Assembly (NCBI GenBank): GCA_025890175.1
Contig: JANPYM010000018.1
Span: 384,071 to 448,070, forward strand
Origin: Ciborinia camelliae
Lineage: Eukaryota > Ascomycota > Leotiomycetes > Helotiales > Sclerotiniaceae
Reading direction: 5' to 3'
DNA: 64,000 nucleotides
Below the pieces are notes generated by a model. That model worked only from the letters and a program-made list of their open reading frames with translations, did no database searches and was not told the origin of the DNA. Position 1 is the first letter of the stretch. Every line of letters starts with the position of its first letter. The translations under genes were made by a program, and so were the position numbers. This document shows positions 1 to 12,426 of this stretch, piece by piece.

Positions 1-794
1 AAACTATAATTTCTGGAATCCCTACTATATCTGTGATATACCTAGGTAGATAGATAGTTTTGAATTATATTCACATAGTATATAGTTAGATACCTAGGTA
101 TATAATCTATAGGTAAGGTCTAAGGTCATTCGAACCTTATGATCCAAATGGTCTCCAGTAAAATGCACGGGCACCTGATCATGACTTATTTTTCAGCCGC
201 AAACCTTACGTACGGTATTTATGGACCCTATAAGGTAGGTGCTTTACAGGCCCTATTAGGCCACAAGGTCAAGAAAAAGAAAGTCCCGATGTTCATGCTT
301 CTTAACTTTTGAGAAACATATACTTTGTGTGTGTTAAATCAATACCTTTGAAGGGAATTAGCATATGGATGTTCTCTTAGGCTTTCTTTTCTTTTCTGTT
401 TCCTTCGAACTATCATATACTGTGTAGGACCCCACGTACCTTGAATAAAGCATGGCTTTAATCCAAGCCATGGTCGTACATCATGAGTCCAACATCAAGT
501 TACCTGTAGATGAAACGCAAGCTAGTATAACAAGGCTTCTTTGTCAATACTTAGCCAGCTGAGCGGTACGGCTAGTGCCACGTCATGCTTGCACTCAAAG
601 AACCCACTGGGCCGTACTGCGGTGCTCAAATCCCAGTATAAAGTTTACGCGTCTACACTTCTAGAGAACAAAACATACGACTTTCTTTTCCAAATATCTA
701 CATCGCGGAATCAATTCTACACTTGATACTCTGAATAACAGGATTCAACTCAGTTCTTCATACGAACCTCATACAATTCTCAACACTTGCCAAA
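1..794. other. Intergenic, upstream of first F-box-like gene
   Basis: I see no gene here. The AT-rich start carries two copies of the palindromic TACCTAGGTA motif (around 40 and 90), which recurs across the window with the AGGT/ACCT microsatellites. The last 200 bases are pyrimidine-rich and probably form the promoter and 5' UTR of the gene starting at 795. Confidence 0.5.
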
Positions 795-1723
795 ATGCCA
801 TCAATCGAGAAAGATCACGATTTGACACCCATTTTACCTCTTACCCCAACCAAGTATTCAATTCCAAGTCGTGCTAATTCTAGTTTAGAGATTCCAAGTG
901 AGACTATTTTCTACTATTTTTGTGTCTATTTTGATCTAGATATACTAACATCCTTCTAGATGATGATACCTCCACTCAACCAGAGTCAACCAATACCACG
1001 AAGAGAGTGATTGAAGACCTAGCCCCTGAGCTCCTCGAAAATATAATGAGGTTTCTCGATCAAGTATCCGCAACTGTATTTGGTCTGACTTGCCACAAAG
1101 TCTACAATGAGTACCAGCGTCAATATCCAAAGGCACATCCCCTATCTTTGGAGACATATGTTTGGAGTCTGGAAGATGTTCTCCATCCGCAATTTCAACC
1201 GTCGATGCAGCTTTACCAATTGCTTGATCGATGGGTGGGTGGTGGAGATGCCACAAAGTACATCTACTTCCGAGATAAAAACATCAAATTCTCCAAGTCG
1301 AGGAGGTCCTCAATCGGTTCTTTGGATCAAGGTGGTCAGTTCCTGATTCGAAGTCTCTATGGTGAGGAAGCCAGCCGCTCAAATTATGCCTTAAGGAAAC
1401 TGCTCATTGCATGGTGTGCTTATGATTTGATTGAGAAGGAATGGCCATGGTTCTTTGCCGACGAAAGGATTGCCGTGGAACAGATTGCCGCGGGGGAGAT
1501 TCCCGCAGAAAAGATTCCCCAGTATCCTTCGCCATTCAATATGACTGGGCAAGGATGGCTTGATGAAATGCAACTAATTCTCGCTGTGCGCCATCCACAT
1601 CCTAGATCTTTGTTCAGAACTGTCGTCTCAGAAGCGATCAGCTCGGGTCGTAGGCAGTATGGTAGAGGATGGTCAGCGGTTCAAGCAATAAAGAAGCAGT
1701 CAATTGAACAGAAACTAAAATAG
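795..1723 (+). CDS. F-box-like protein, paralogue A (288 aa)
   Basis: Exons 795-897 and 960-1723; the 62-nt intron starts GTGAGA, ends CTTCTAG and is phase 1. The ATG at 795 follows a CAAA context and the spliced frame is continuous. About residues 52-95 look like an F-box (LAPELLENIMRFLDQ, then a Thr-Cys-His ... Val-Tyr pair), the motif that usually binds Skp1 in an SCF ubiquitin ligase. The rest has no repeat or enzyme motif I recognise but matches the other paralogues in layout: an LETYVW block, a YQLLDRW block, a 'GGQFLIRSLYGEE' block and a PSPFNM block. It is closest to paralogue E at 16834. The F-box call is from pattern only; the family could equally be named a lineage-specific hypothetical family. 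The N-terminal 35 residues are Ser/Thr/Pro-rich and look disordered. Confidence 0.75.
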
Positions 1724-2774
1724 GGGGTCTGGTGAGTTTTATGCAGTGGTGGTGAACAATATTTTGGTTATTCTGGGTGCTTGGAGTAGTCTTACTAGAA
1801 GGCATATCAAGGAACTATCAATATTTGTAAAGGGGAAGAAGCGAAGAAGCAAACAAGACCTTTTTACACGTTGTGTCTTGTTCTGATTTTCTTGATTTTT
1901 CTCAGTTCAGTTCAAGCAATAATAATCTTTTTAATATTCTATGCAATTTCAAAAGGATACTTTTGTTTCTATTATTCTTTTCACACCAGTCAGGTTTCTT
2001 GTAACTCAAAATTCAAAGTTTCTGCTATAGTTGAGGTGGCTGAGCCTGCATTTTGACGAGTTGATCTGACAATTGACAATTGTTCTGTATTTAAGCACTA
2101 GGTAGTAACCAGATGTTGATAAAGTTTCCACAGTAGTGTTGGAATCTGGTCTATTGCCATTCATACTTGTTTGAATATAGTCTTTACCAGTTTTGTACTA
2201 TTAATGATGTTCTAAAACAACTGATATCAACCACACACTTCTCAAAAAAGGAGTGGACAGAAGAACAACTTCTTTGTAATAACAAATAGCCGATGCTTTT
2301 CTATTAATCAAAGGCATGAAAATATATGACTGTTGATTACTCTTCACTAGAGTGAAACATGACCATGATCACAAGTCCAACAATAGATCACACAAAATCA
2401 TTGACTTTCATGGGCGCAGCACTTGATACAGAATCAAATCATAATAGTTCAGTAAATCCAAGGCACAGTCATTTACTGTTAGCCGAGCATGACTAACCTA
2501 ACCTCCTTGTGGCCCTTGATTCTCGGTTGTTTATATCTCTGCTGCGCCTCCAAGTCTTTCTCCAATAGATCCGACCTCCGACTTCTTTGTGAATTTGAAC
2601 TGTCTTGTTTGATCTTAACGTTTACTCTGATTTTTCCACTTCCGCAGCATATCTTTGAGTCTTTCTGTGAAGCTTGAATATCAAGAAATTATCTTGTTTG
2701 ATCTTAACTTCTACTCCAATTTTTCCTCTTCGCCAGCATATCTCTGAATCTTGATCTGAAGCTCTAATATCAAG
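1724..2774. other. Intergenic between F-box-like A and B
   Basis: AT-rich with only short, unconvincing open frames. Around 2570-2775 a roughly 90-base segment occurs twice in imperfect form (TCTTGTTTGATCTTAAC...TCTTTGA/TCTCTGAATC), a small tandem duplication just upstream of the next gene. Confidence 0.4.
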
Positions 2775-3791
2775 ATGTGGTTAGTTCCCCCCATATATTC
2801 AGATTCAAAGAGTTATTACTAATAACAAAATATTTCAGGAGAAATAATACCTGCAAGAGGTACCTGGTGGATAAGAGGGTGTGTCATAGAGATGCTATGC
2901 TGGCTGAAAAATCAAATAAGAGTATCCTTGCAAGGAGATGTGGACTGGAACCAGGAATGAGTGCTGGCGGCCTTACATTGGGTAGACAATGTATCATGAT
3001 GGACCCTTTGAGTAAGTGACATATCTGCAGCTTCGAATTCAAGATAGAAAGGCCCTGTCTAATCTCTATGTTCGAACTCTATAGCTCTTAGCCTACGGAG
3101 AAAATCCCTCGAAAGCTTACCCAAAGATCTAATTGTCGAGCTTCTCTTAAATTGGCTCGACCCAGACTCCGCCCTCATTCTTGCTCTGACAGTCCCTCGA
3201 TTTTACCAAGTCTATAAGGGCCTTTTCCCTCAACCAATCAATATTAACAACATTATAGAAGCTACTAAAACGCGTTGGCGTCCATATTTTTCTTCTTATC
3301 CGAACGACTGCTATGTTAAAGATGGACTGTTGGACGCATTTAGGTTCAATTTGTGGTATCCTAATTCTCACTATATCTACAATTCCGACCTCAAGATTAC
3401 AACCGAGCCAGAAAAACTGGGACGATACGAGAGATTTGGTCGTTTCCTCTCTCGTGAGGTTTATGACTGTGCCTGTAGAGAGTCAGGAATCAATATACCG
3501 TTGAAAAAATTAAAACAAAGATACCTCCAACATGGCATGTACAATGCCATGTTTCTTCGCTTAACGGGTGTGGTCTTAGAACATCCCCATAACCTTGGGG
3601 AGAACGGTTGGAATGACGCTGTGGTGGAGATGTTAGAGGGCGTCGTTGCTACAATGGATAATCCAGCCTCGTTACTCAAGGTCACTATGAAAGGCCAACA
3701 CTGCTTTCCCTGGCCTGGAAGATTGAGATGCCTCATTGCGGAGAATTTGTTGGTTGCATTTGGCGAGTGGATCAACATGATGAAATTATGA
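2775..3791 (+). CDS. F-box-like protein, paralogue B (294 aa)
   Basis: Best model is exons 2775-2779, 2839-3011 and 3085-3791. The 59-nt first intron has a textbook TACTAATAAC branch site and TTTCAG acceptor. The second intron (73 nt, GTAAGT...TATAG) is phase 1 and sits shortly before the F-box, as in the other paralogues. The F-box-like part reads SLPKDLIVELLLNWLDPDSA followed by a Val-Pro-Arg-Phe-Tyr-Gln-Val-Tyr block; the C-terminus ends AFGEWINMMKL, close to the FGEWRDMIGF and FSEWRVMSGF ends of paralogues C and D. The tiny first coding exon (ATG plus two bases) is the least certain part; the start could be an internal ATG or lie on an unseen upstream exon. Cys replaces no obvious catalytic residue; there is none in this family. 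Confidence 0.65.
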
Positions 3792-5646
3792 ATTAATCGA
3801 AGAACAGATGAAAACGGTGCTGGCTTCATTCAGATAATAGGGACTGTACTTTTATTATTGCTGAATATTTTCGGAATTGAATCAACGAAGGAGAAATATC
3901 AAACTCTTCCGGTCAAACAGTTATTTTCTTCTTATTTCTTTTGCTATACAATGGTTGCATGCTCAACTTCCAAATATACAAGGTATATTTTACATATGCG
4001 GGTTGAATCAAAGAATAGAAAGTGAAGAGCTATTGGATATATTCAGAGAAGTATTCTCATATGATAGCTTTAAACTTTTAGAATATATTCCTACCTAGCG
4101 GGAGAACGTACAATGCGTACCATGTACCACCTACTGATGGTTTATGCCACAAAGCACTAAAATATCAAAAGATTCAGACAAAAACTAATATCCCCTCACA
4201 TCTATCAGAAAATTCTGAATTAAAGGAAATATTTTCAGAATCCCCAACCCCAAAGAACCAAATTTTCATTCAAAAGATCCTTCAATTGGATCGATCGGGT
4301 TTTACTTTTACTCTTTCTTCTCAACACAAGGTTTCGTTTCTTGCATTTACAAGTAAGGATTTAGAATCAACAATGACTTCAGTTATTTCTCCCAATATTA
4401 TCATGATGGGTTGTGGAACGCAGGAACAACACCTTACTCAAGTAATTAAATCCTCGGTGTGCTGAGATTTGACGATGCAATGAAAAGGCTGCATAGGAGC
4501 ATATCATAATTTTAGAAGCTCAATCCCGAAAATCCATTTTCGAGTCTAGTGATGAGAATATGCCTACATTCCTGAGCTATTCGAACCATGCATATACGTG
4601 GGTCTCTGAAGTCGAACTGTGAAACCCCACGCCAGTATTTGAGTGAATAAGTTTTAGTGACTTTAATCTCAAAGAATATACCCGGACCTAATCCATGGAT
4701 CTTCTAGGTGATTGGATAAAGTTTGACTCTTCACACAGGAGGAAGTAACAGGGGTGGTCTTAGCAGGTCAAGTGAACATTAGCTTAGCGTAGTGTCCGCT
4801 TAGGAAGTGGCTTATGAACAAGATCACTCTTATTAGTCTTCAATCTACATCTCTCATCTCCGAAACATATCCGTTTTCTGAGGAGGCCCGTATGTGAATT
4901 ATCTACCTACCAGTAGGTGATGTGAAATACGGTTCCTTTTTGTTTTCACTGATCTCAGTTGATTGACCCTCAGCAAAAACCACCTTGATGGCGCCATCAT
5001 CCCATCTAACCCTAAATTATATAAAGGAAAATAGAACTAAACAAATCATGTGTCGTACTGTAGTACCTGATGATAAAGAATGAAGACATCCATACATCAG
5101 TTATCTTATTTAACACTACCTATAAATAGGCAAGTTGGGATAATAGTGGCCTGCGGGACTTATGTTGCGCCTGGCATGACTAATATACTAAGGTAGGGGA
5201 AGCAGATGAATCAAATGACCGATTCTCGGCTCAAGACCATCCTAAGAGCTCATTTAAATGACGGCAACTCTTCATGGATCACTGAAATCGTTTTATACAA
5301 AATCAAAGCTATTCTTCACGAGTAGTACGGTTGATAAAACTATACAGTACTGTGGTCATATTGTTGGGCTAAACCGACAACGGTGATTCAGCCATAATAT
5401 ATACGAATCTGCCGTACAAGATTCTACTTGCTTAAAAGGCCAACCCTTCTAGCCCAGCTACCTTTCTCCCTCCTTCATCTGATTCGACAACCACTAGAAT
5501 AATCACAAACATCGTGAAAGCACTCAAATCACTCCAGATACTATTTCTGACTTCCTCAACCTTTCTGCAATTGTTTTTCCGCACTTTCTACTCACCAGAC
5601 AATACCTACACCTACAATTCTGAAACACCTTCATCTATACTACAAT
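3792..5646. other. Intergenic between F-box-like B and C
   Basis: 1.9 kb without a credible gene. A 73-codon open frame at 3877 has no start context, no homologous look and AT-driven composition. The last 150 bases are a C/A-rich leader typical of the 5' UTRs in this family. Confidence 0.4.
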
Positions 5647-6496
5647 ATGGGTAGTCAAGCATCAATAGATCACCACGTCGATGCTCAGGAAGAAGACAGC
5701 GAGGACACTATTGGTCGTGGGCCTGTATCTGGATCTTCGGGAAAATGCGGTATGTGGGAAATCATGAGATTGTTGATCGACACAAGCTAATAATTTGCCA
5801 GCAGACTCTTCACTCGAGAAGTTGCCCACGGAGACTCTCATGAGAATCATAGGATTCCTTCATTTCCCCAAGGTCTCTATCGCATTCACCTGCTCCCGCA
5901 TGTATAAAATATTCAAGAAGGTGCATCCAGAACCGATTAGTCTATGCAACACCGGTGTTTGCGAGTTCATAGATCATCTTGATCCCTTTGAATCCGAGAA
6001 GGTACACCTGTCACTTCAAAATTACTCTCCGATCTTGAGGGTATACGAGCTGAAGAACTATGTGTATAAGGTGGTATTACATTTGTATGAACGCAGACCA
6101 GCCACACCGGAAGAAGGTCCTCTTTTTGCTTCACAAGCCTATGGTCGGTTTCTTCGCCGTCCGTATTACGACGAGCGTGGAAACCGCAAAGATCTTCGAG
6201 CCAAGTACCGCACTTACGAATTGTACCTTGCGTGCTGGACCGACTGCATGCCAAAGGGTTTCTCAATTCCATACCCGCACAACAAAGGGCGAATCATGTA
6301 TGAGCTCGAAATGAAGCAGGCAATCGATGAATTGCTTGATTCTATGGATGATGCGACTCCTGAGGAGTATCACCATCGCTTCGTCTTTCTGGTAAATTTC
6401 CTACGCGTTGGATCATCTACAGAGGTGAACAATCTCATCATGATGAGTATATCATGGAAGCAATTTGGCGAGTGGAGGGACATGATAGGGTTCTGA
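5647..6496 (+). CDS. F-box-like protein, paralogue C (265 aa)
   Basis: Exons 5647-5749 and 5802-6496. Exon 1 is 103 nt, exactly the length of exon 1 of paralogue A, and the 52-nt intron is again phase 1. The acceptor reads CAGCAG, so splicing at 5801 or 5804 both keep frame and would include or omit one Ala. F-box-like segment about residues 40-80: KLPTETLMRIIGFLHFPKVS followed by a Thr-Cys-Ser-Arg-Met-Tyr block. The C-terminus ends SWKQFGEWRDMIGF, the most conserved tail of the family. No substrate-binding repeat is visible. The gene converges with the GH47 gene 245 bases downstream. Confidence 0.75.
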
Positions 6497-6741
6497 TTCA
6501 AGGCATTGAAAAAAAGCTTGGGAAATTTGGGGAAACCAAAGACTCGTAACGCATTTTCTTGTACTTTGAACACTATTGACGTGACTGGGGCAATACCCCA
6601 TGACTAATTGTCGATTTCGAAGGATTATAATCAAAATACACTAGATCACGAAATAAATTCTATCCAGTATTGTCGCATAAAAGTTTGCAAAACGCGTGAA
6701 AATCATTGATATTCAATAACTATGACTGACAGATATATCGG

Positions 6742-8668
6742 CTACTTAGGCCTCTTCAAAGGATGTGCCTCCGTGTTGAGCACATATTCATCTAAGCTAA
6801 TAAAATCCGGATCAGCAAAGATAAGATAGAAATATTTGAGAGTCTCAGCCATCCAAAAAGACTCCATTCTATCAGCCTTGGGTGGATGTTCTGAGACGGT
6901 GCAATCGTCGAGAGCAGCATGCGCAATGTTGGTGATTGTATGCTTGATAATATTGTTGAACATTTTCCAGGCCCGTTCCAACAACTCACGGTCACCAGTA
7001 ATGCGATAAAGTATAAAAATGGACTCTATTGCCTCAGGTCTATTGAGAGTTAGATGAGTGGCCGGAATGAGAATATGTAGAAGACTTGCCTAAGAATATA
7101 GCGACTATCATCAAACTTAGTGACTGCGGGTATGAGCCGGTGTTGTTGTATCTTTTCTTGCACGATTTCATTGCCCTCAGTATCTTTATCTATCCCTTGG
7201 AGCCACTTCTGCTCGTCCCAGGGACAATAATTTTCGTTCTCACATGGAACAGTGTGCATCTTCTCGGCCATTATTCCAAGTGGCATGATTTCATAAGCCC
7301 AGATACATCCGTCAGTGAGCTTCCTTGCCAGTTCCAGATCTTTCTCGTTCTCGAATATCTTGGCACCAATGGCAACCATTCCTCCTGCAAAACAGCCCAA
7401 ATGTTGCACCTCTCCTTGAGTCTGTAGTTCTGTGACCAGCGTCTTGCCATCACTATCTACGTTACCTGGCAAGCGAACATCCTCACCAGTCTTTGTCATC
7501 GGCCGGAAAAATATATTTCGTTTGATTGCAATGATTGCGAACTCATACATTCTTCTGTATTGCTGAGTGGCACCTCCAAGTAGTAAGTGTTGCTTTTTAC
7601 AGGTTAGTATATGAAGTTGATTGCTGCTAGATGAGGGAGAATTCACCTTTGGCAAGTACTCATACAATGAATCGGCCATACCACCAATTGTAAAAGCCCA
7701 ATAGTCCACAAAATTCCCTTCCTTCGCATTCACAATCACTGGCCACATTCCTGGCAGCTTCGATTTCGGTTGCTGCTCGTCAAAAATATCCATGATACGT
7801 TGCACAGCATCGTAAAATCGTGGATCACCTGTAATTTGACTAAGGCGTGTAAACTCCAAAGTTAAGGAGCCAATCTCAGATTCGAGAACATTTTCATCTG
7901 CCTCCTGTTTGGCTCCAGTAGCAGCAACGTGATAGTACCATCGGAGAATGGGCAAGTGATTGGGTGTATCAAATGACTTGTATAGCATTTCCCCAATCTC
8001 CGTCGCTTTTCTGAGCAGAACTGGATACTTTTCACCACTTAACTCGTAAGCGGAAAGAAAGCCGCCCAAGTATCGAATGGTGGTTTCGAAAACATTGATT
8101 TGTTCAAGAGCGCAAGTACTAAAGTCAATTTCTTGAATGGCTTCGACGGCTGCTTTGAATTCCGAATGCATACCCATAATCCAAAGAGTATCTAGAAAAG
8201 GCCTTAGTAAAGAGACAAGAAGTTATGAGCTGGATACCGACCAAGAGTGTCGACCAAGCTGGCGGCCCATCCACCGAACGGATCCATTGATCCACCTGAC
8301 AGAGGCATTACCTCATCCTTTAACCAAGCATGCTTAGTATAGCCATTCCAAGCATGTGTAAAGTTGCCTTTGACAGCCGCAAGTCTGGCCAGTCTCACCG
8401 ACTTTTCTGCTCGCGTTTCTGTACCGAATTGATGTTGAATTCTCGGTATGGTCGTGACGGGGTTTGTTGGAAGAGATATGAAGTCGGTAATAGGAAAACT
8501 GTGTGGGACCTCTGACCATCGAAACTTGTTTCCTTCTTTCCCTGACTGAAGTATAGGTTGACGCTGATTATAGTAGTCCTGGTAGCGCTTAAACTCAGAC
8601 CTGTGGTAAGGAAGAAGAAAAAGGAAAATTGCAACGACGAACGTCGTGACCTTCCACCTAAAGTGCAT
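6742..8668 (-). CDS. Class I alpha-1,2-mannosidase, GH47 (590 aa)
   Basis: Exons (minus strand) 8668-8242, 8191-7647, 7592-7090, 7039-6742. A short basic N-terminus and a hydrophobic segment (about residues 7-20) suggest a type II membrane protein of ER or Golgi. GH47 landmarks in order: GGWAASLVDTL joined across intron 1 to DTLWIMG, VFETTIRYLGGFLSAY with the conserved acid, GNFVDYWAFTIGGMADSL, HLGCFAGGMVA, RYILRPEAIESIF, ADRMESFWMAETLKYFYLIF, and the terminal NTEAHPL whose Thr binds Ca2+ in this family. The enzyme should trim alpha-1,2-mannose from N-glycans or secreted mannans. Intron 2 (54 nt) is a multiple of three without stops, so it hides inside an open frame; intron 3 has a GC donor (AG|GCAAGT). 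Both splices restore family sequence. Whether it is an ER, Golgi or secreted paralogue cannot be told. Confidence 0.93.
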
Positions 8669-11390
8669 AATTATTGGCTAGAATGTGTTCTTACAAAGGC
8701 AAAAGTTAAATATCGAAAGAAATGTATCTGAAGATGACTGTATAAGAATGATTATATTTAGATACCTAATTAATGAATACGACCTGGGAAACAAAATGTT
8801 GCATGTTTATATTGAAGTGAACTTCTGAAAACTTTCATTGGTTAAACATATTGAATGGAAATAAATCAGATGATAATGGTCCTAGTAGAGTTGCATTGCA
8901 AGGTTATCATTGCATATGGGTAAGCGCCTAACTGGCCCCCTCGATCAAATTGAGTTGGCCAATGCTTTCTAGTTTTGCGGAAACATCATTTCATTGGTTC
9001 ACTAACCGATAGACCGCTTAGTAATAAGTAATAAGAAGCCTGATAAGCTAACAGTACCGGGGGATTCGCTGGGGGCAACTCAATGTTATAAATTCAAATT
9101 TATTATTTGGTGTAGAAATCTCCAGCTTGATTATGATTCGCGTTTAGAGTCTGGACCCATAAGAGCCTCAGATTATAGCCAAAATTGGTTAGCTTGAGGC
9201 TTGGTTCGATTTTCCAACTCTATGCTAACCCGAGGCGCAGAAGGTAGAAGAAGGAGGATGTAAATTGAGAGCTAAGATGCCTGTAGATAAGCCACTCCCT
9301 AGGTACGAGGAGCTGGTATACACGTGACCTGATCAAACCATCCCTATTACTGGAGCGGCACAGAAGAGCCAAGGCCACCACAAACTTCCACCACCACTTA
9401 TTATAGGAGCGTGGGCAACGCCCACAGAGCCTGAAACGCGCCCCCACCTTCCCCGGTGCCCAGAAATACCGAATAATGTGAGCCGATCGTAGTTAAATGA
9501 AGCGATCGGGTTTTTGCTCCTGCCCCGAAACCGTTCCACTTCGTTTCAGGCACAGCGCTGCCAGGTGTCATGGTAAGTGGTAAAATGACACCCCATCACT
9601 AACACGGGCGTCAGTTTAAGTGAATATTTTAATTATACAACCGATTCGGTTCTAAAACAAAATACCTACATAAAGTTCAAATTCATATTACCCTTACTAT
9701 CCTGGCTGTCGCGATACTAGTGAATCGTACATGCGGGCTAATTCATTATTTGATGTCACGGAGTCAGAATTTACAGGAATATATATTCAATTCAAGTTGA
9801 CCTATTAGATGACCTTAAGCGAAGCCTAAAATGTAGATTTTATAGACGACTAATCCTAATAGATTTTGCCGACCGTGACCAAAGTCAAAGTGAAGTCTCT
9901 AACTTTGCTTAGATCAATCTTATAAGATGGATTTGGAATCGTTTGAATGACATTGAAAAAACACTCAACGCCAGTGTCGCGATACCTTTCAGGCATTTGA
10001 CTCATTACGTGCCAGCGACCTGGGGAGAAATAAGGTGGAAGCTAAAACGGAACATGCTACCATTGAACCACACTATACCCCGAAGGGCGGCACTGCCTAT
10101 ACTAGGTACTTTATCATAATAAATCCTGAAATTGCTTAGTGATCTCCCTTAGGTTGTAGCTTCCAGATCTTCAGTTTAACAACTATGATGTCGTGCTATA
10201 TATCATTTTAGGTTAATCAATCTACATACCAATACCACCGAGGTTATACCAACAATAACTTTAATAATTGATTGATGATATTCTAAAATTAGATGCTACG
10301 AAAGGCTTATATACCCGCAGAGTAAGTAGTGTGGTTACGTGCTAGTCACGTACCTATTTACTAATTATATGCCCAATGAATCAGTCATTCACTGATATCG
10401 CAAAGAATATAAATAGATATTGTGTTAAGAGAATCCATGAGTCTCGATAGGGACCTCGGGAATGATAGGAAGCAATAGGTTGGAATTGATTAGGTAGCTA
10501 GAAGTGAAGTAGAACGCATTATTTACGATACTTTCCAATGTAAAGGTGTAGGTACGCTACGCTAGAGTACTCTAACCTACATTGAGACTAGCCTCATTTC
10601 CTGTAGTATATAGTAACCGTCTCATGTCTTCAACATATCGTTAAAAATATTATTATTGATGGATTTTTTAAAGTTTAAATATACGAGCTTGAAGTCCGGC
10701 CGCTCGGCCTGACCAATAACATGTACGAGCCATGGGCGAGGAATATTATTGGCAACGCCCCTCCATGACCTACCTCGCAGCGCAGCTTGTAAAGCCCTAT
10801 ACATTTGAATTTATTACATTCCTCAAAAGTTTCTTTTCAATTAATGTTCCCGTACATGTCAGGCACGTTATCAAGAGCATATGGAATGATATCTAGAATG
10901 TGTATATGATAAAAGAACTAGGTAGGTATGCTGAAGAAGTCCAGAGGATCAGCATCTAATATAGAGGGTGATCAAGTGACTAGCTACATGGCATTCACTA
11001 CCTAGGCAAGGGCCTAGGTATGATAGTAGTGAAATTACGGAAAGACGAAAGCACCAACAGCACTGTCCATACAGGTTGAGCTTCATAAATCTTCCAACAT
11101 GTTGGGATGGGATCATGAGTTGATAGTAGATGGCAGCGAATAATATATGGATAAAAGCATAAGTCCAACATTATTCTCTCCAGTGAGATGTTTTCCATCC
11201 ATTGAATCTGGAATGCCCCCCCCAGACCACCGCATTAATTCACCATCGCCGAGCTTTCCAGCATTTTCAGATACTGCTCATAAAACTCCCTAATCCTTCG
11301 TACAATGTACACAGGTTTTTGATCTCTCGCGATCACAATTTTCATGACGACGTATGACTAAGAGTGTTTCTTTCGGGGAAATTAACGGCA
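8669..11390. other. Long AT-rich intergenic region
   Basis: 2.7 kb with no gene I can support. The first 300 bases should hold the GH47 promoter (minus strand). A slightly GC-richer patch at 9220-9600 has overlapping antisense frames but no recognisable protein. The CTAGGTA/TACCTAGG motif recurs at 10915-11020. The segment could be decayed repeat DNA, but I see no terminal repeats. Confidence 0.4.
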
Positions 11391-12426
11391 ATGGAATTCT
11401 ATATCCCCCAGTTTATTTTCATTATTTGCTTCCTTTGCGCCCTTCCAGCCAGCGCTCAAACCGATCTATCATCGACCGTATGGGTTAAGCCGGATGGTAG
11501 CATTGAAGACTTTTCCCTAACCTATACAGAGGGTTACAATCTTCCTATTACTTGGAATGCAATTCCAGACGGGTATCAATTCAACACCTTATGCAATCTG
11601 TGGATTACGTCGTGGGATTATCGGTTTACGGAATACAGTCAGCTACTTATAGGTATGCTCTTTCACTATGACTTTACTCCCACACTTCTAAGCCCTATGG
11701 CTTTATTTTACACTCTATTTGTTTTGCTAATAACTCTACCACCCGATAGGAAATGTGAATGCGAACGTGAGCGGTACCTATACCTGGACCATGAAAATCC
11801 CACAGAATATTTTAATCCAGAACGCGAAATACGTCCTCCGGTTCATGGATCTCAACCCTGTGTATAACCAAAGTGCAAAAGAGGTCTCGAGTACCGGGTT
11901 TTTGGTTCTTGCAGCTTTTTTGACCTCGAAAACTTCTTCATCCTCGAAAATTTCTTCGTCCTCGACCACTTCTTTGTCCTCGACCACTTCTTCGTCTTCG
12001 ACCACTTTTTCGTCTTCTACAACTTCTTCGTTCTCGTCAGCTTCTTTGCCCTCGACAAATTCTTCTGCTCCAACATCTTCGTCGGCTTCAGGGACGGGTT
12101 TCGCTAGCACCGTGACAACACCACAAGTAACATCGACGGCGGGAATTGCTGCCACATCGGCAACATCCATATCCACATCTGGAGACAGTGGCCTTGGTCG
12201 AGGCACAAAGGCCGGTATTGCTGTTGGTGCTGTGGGCGCAGCTGTGTTTATTGCTGGTTCCGCGTATCTTTTTTTCAGGCGGAGACGCTATGCCAAAAAT
12301 TCATCCACTGAACTTCCTACAGACCCTCCGAGATACTGTAAACCGTCCGAGCAATCTTCTACTAACAACACGAACCTCATCGCCGAGATTGGGATCCATG
12401 AGAGAGTAGAGTTGCAAGGTAGCTAG
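11391..12426 (+). CDS. Secreted Ser/Thr-rich single-pass membrane protein (312 aa)
   Basis: Exons 11391-11652 and 11750-12426; the 97-nt intron has a GCTAATAAC branch site and is phase 1. A signal peptide ends near PASAQ. Residues about 25-135 form an extracellular domain with many Trp, ending in a TWTMKIPQNIL / AKYVLRF pattern, which resembles the Ig-like domain of Kre9/Knh-type cell-wall proteins (loose resemblance only). Then comes a Ser/Thr stretch of about 100 residues that would be heavily O-glycosylated, a transmembrane helix (AGIAVGAVGAAVFIAGSAY), an RRRR stop-transfer signal and a short cytoplasmic tail. The plan matches fungal wall-stress sensors or surface receptors. It is the tandem partner of the gene at 13487, with an identical 262-nt first exon. 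The ATG at 11391 is chosen because it starts the signal peptide. Confidence 0.8.

Noticed and set aside
945..1256. Antisense open frame of 103 codons over F-box-like A
   Set aside because: Shadow of the real coding strand; no family resemblance, no start context.
3877..4098. 73-codon frame after F-box-like B
   Set aside because: Starts without an ATG and has AT-driven composition; no resemblance to the F-box family.
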